The translations under genes and the position numbers were made by a program. Source: Nodosilinea sp. BSH.14 (GTDB taxonomy: Bacteria > Cyanobacteriota > Cyanobacteriia > Phormidesmidales > Phormidesmidaceae). Taken from it: a DNA stretch of 5,877 nt. Where the stretch lies: the NCBI GenBank assembly GCA_023264315.1, contig JALQST010000218.1, positions 1 through 5,877 of the forward strand. The letters run 5' to 3'. Shown piece by piece: positions 4,859-5,877 of the stretch. The notes beneath the pieces are model-generated. The model was given only the letters and a program-made list of their open reading frames with translations. It did no database searches and was not told where the DNA came from. How positions within the stretch are numbered: the first letter of the stretch is position 1; each line of letters begins with the position of its first letter.

Positions 4859-5524
4859 CTAGTGAGGAGCGGTGCTCCACACTTCGGTGAGGCGTTTATC
4901 GCGACCGCAGGCGGTGCGGTAGAAGTTGTAGCGGACAGGATGCTTGAGGTAGTAGTCCTGGTGGTAGGCCTCGGCGGCATAGAAGGGCTGGGCGGGTTCG
5001 ATGGCGGTGATGATGGGTTGGGCCAAACGGTCGGCCAGGGCTTGCTTGGAGGCCTCGGCCCGCTGCCGTTCCTCCTCCGTTTGCACAAAGATTTTGGCCC
5101 GATACTGGCTGCCCTTGTCGCAAAACTGGCCCCGATCATCCAGGGGGTCGATGTTGGGCCAAAACACCGCCAGCAGGTCGTCATAGCTAAGTTTTGTGGG
5201 GTCATAGCGTACCTGCATGGCCTCCACATGCCCCGTTCCTCCGGCGGAAACCTGGTCATAGCTGGGGTTTTCGACGGTGCCGCCCGTGTAGCCAGAGGTG
5301 GTAGACACCACGCCCTCTAGATCATCAAAGGGCTTTTCCATGCACCAAAAACAACCTCCGGCAAAGGTGGCCGTGGCCAGGGGCTGATCGGCGGTCGCAG
5401 CGGGAGGGGATGCCAACTGATCCGAGAGGGAGCCCGCCGTGGCGTAGTAGGGTAGGGCATCCCACAGCCACACCATCGCCCCCAGCACACACAGTCCCAA
5501 CAGCACTTTGCGAAATCCAGCCAT
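4859..5524 (-). CDS. msrA: Peptide-methionine (S)-S-oxide reductase, membrane-anchored or exported form
   Basis: Reduces the S-epimer of methionine sulfoxide in proteins, repairing oxidative damage. The catalytic motif GGCFWCME contains the nucleophile Cys58 and a second Cys61. Family blocks follow: GYTGGTVENPSYDQV (78-92), GTGHVEAMQVRYDP (96-109), FWPNIDPLDDRGQFCDKGSQYR (first residue 121), and the C-terminal YRTACGR containing Cys206, a candidate recycling cysteine. The protein has 221 residues. The catalytic domain begins near residue 50. Before it lies a hydrophobic segment (about 7-24) preceded by Arg5-Lys6, then a Ser/Ala/Pro linker. This suggests a signal anchor, or a cleaved signal with ATA at 28-30 as a possible site, placing the enzyme outside the cytoplasm. 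The ATG at 5524 has AAGGA about 9 nt upstream. It ends 7 bp from the opposing DUF4168 gene and lies 84 bp downstream of the thioesterase gene on the same strand. Confidence 0.94.
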   Translation of the reverse strand: MAGFRKVLLGLCVLGAMVWLWDALPYYATAGSLSDQLASPPAATADQPLATATFAGGCFWCMEKPFDDLEGVVSTTSGYTGGTVENPSYDQVSAGGTGHVEAMQVRYDPTKLSYDDLLAVFWPNIDPLDDRGQFCDKGSQYRAKIFVQTEEERQRAEASKQALADRLAQPIITAIEPAQPFYAAEAYHQDYYLKHPVRYNFYRTACGRDKRLTEVWSTAPH

Positions 5525-5548
5525 CTCTCAGCGTCCTTAGCGTTCTGC

Positions 5549-5572
5549 GGCTACCACGGTTTCCATGGTGCC
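5549..5572. other. Strong short hairpin between thioesterase and msrA genes
   Basis: ACCACGG (5553-5559) pairs with CCATGGT (5563-5569) as a 7-bp stem with one G-T wobble around a TTT loop. GGC (5549-5551) and GCC (5570-5572) extend it past a one-base bulge. No T-run follows on either strand, so it is not a classic terminator. In the 84-bp gap between the thioesterase stop and the msrA start it could be a leader or mRNA-processing structure. Confidence 0.4.
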
Positions 5573-5608
5573 ACTGAATGGAGGCAAGTAGGCCCTTCAC
5601 CCCTCCGG

Positions 5609-5877
5609 TTAGCGGTCTAGGGACACCGTCTGGGCCGTGGCCCGCCCCAGGAAGGTCTCCTGGCTGTACCAAAAGCGCGTCACCACCTGGGCTACGGGTT
5701 GGGGATGGGTGCCATGGAAGAAGTGTCGGCCTCCTGGGCATTGCCACAGCCGATCCCCCGGTTTGAGCCAGGGTTGCCAACCCTGAAGTTGGGCGGCATC
5801 CACCACCGGATCATCGGCCCTGCCACAGACTAGCAGCGGCACGGGCACTTGTCCCGGGAAGGCACTCTGACGCCTCC
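5609..5877 (-). CDS. Type II thioesterase / alpha-beta hydrolase, C-terminal part (truncated by window edge)
   Basis: Only the last 88 residues are visible; the start lies beyond the right edge. The pattern matches the C-terminus of GrsT/SrfAD-like type II thioesterases, which hydrolyse acyl groups from phosphopantetheinyl arms of carrier proteins in non-ribosomal peptide or polyketide assembly. The strand VPVPLLVCGRADDPVV carries the region of the catalytic Asp, LQGWQPW follows, and PGGRHFFHG carries the catalytic His (visible residue 51). The nucleophile serine lies outside the window. In most relatives the end reads PGGHFF or similar; here an Arg is inserted before His. A generic alpha/beta hydrolase is the alternative. 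Its stop is 84 bp upstream of the msrA start on the same strand, so co-transcription is possible. A GTG codon at 5848 lies inside the domain and is not the start. Confidence 0.75.
   Translation of the reverse strand, partial: RRQSAFPGQVPVPLLVCGRADDPVVDAAQLQGWQPWLKPGDRLWQCPGGRHFFHGTHPQPVAQVVTRFWYSQETFLGRATAQTVSLDR

Noticed and set aside
4679..5320. Plus-strand open frame of 213 codons
   Set aside because: It starts out of frame within the DUF4168 gene and runs antisense through msrA. Both real genes are supported by motifs.
1..5877. A novel defence, mobile or secretion system
   Set aside because: No nuclease, helicase, integrase, transposase, toxin-antitoxin pair, terminal repeats or CRISPR-like periodic repeats are visible. 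The recognisable genes are core metabolism, repair and envelope functions.

Overview
The window looks like a stretch of a GC-rich cyanobacterial chromosome. It carries two copies of the HIP1 octamer GCGATCGC (1343-1350 and 4151-4158). The gene set also fits: a lipoyl synthase with cyanobacterial-type N-terminal sequence, a DUF1269 glycine-zipper membrane protein, a cyanobacterial SH3 lipoprotein, and two small conserved-looking proteins of a kind I associate with cyanobacteria. The GC richness suggests a Leptolyngbya/Nodosilinea-like lineage rather than a low-GC one, but that placement is a guess. I see no tRNA, rRNA, CRISPR array, insertion sequence or phage gene.

Layout. 1-2247 is read leftward (minus strand): a DUF1269 membrane protein (1753-2247), then a compact cluster of SH3-domain lipoprotein (828-1583), dihydroneopterin aldolase folB (428-805) and lipoyl synthase lipA (404 to the left edge, truncated). 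Gaps of about 22 nt inside the cluster indicate co-transcription. 2472-3583, also minus strand, holds a 75-residue conserved small protein downstream of a WecG/TagA/CpsF glycosyltransferase. A gene-free stretch of about 270 bp (3584-3852) with repeats and an inverted repeat separates this block from two plus-strand genes: an uncharacterised 124-residue protein (3853-4227) and an exported DUF4168-like protein (4357-4851). A likely intrinsic terminator lies between them. From 4859 to the right edge the minus strand resumes with a membrane-anchored peptide-methionine sulfoxide reductase msrA (4859-5524), which meets the DUF4168 gene tail to tail, and the C-terminal end of a type II thioesterase (5609 to the edge).

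Function. The genes are mostly housekeeping or envelope functions: folate biosynthesis, lipoate biosynthesis, repair of oxidised methionine, cell-surface glycan assembly, and exported or membrane proteins of unknown role. Nothing visible amounts to a coherent new system such as defence, a mobile element or secretion. The most worthwhile loose ends are the small conserved proteins, the tandemly duplicated DUF4168 unit, the competing inverted repeats at 2345-2455, and the repeat array upstream of 3853.
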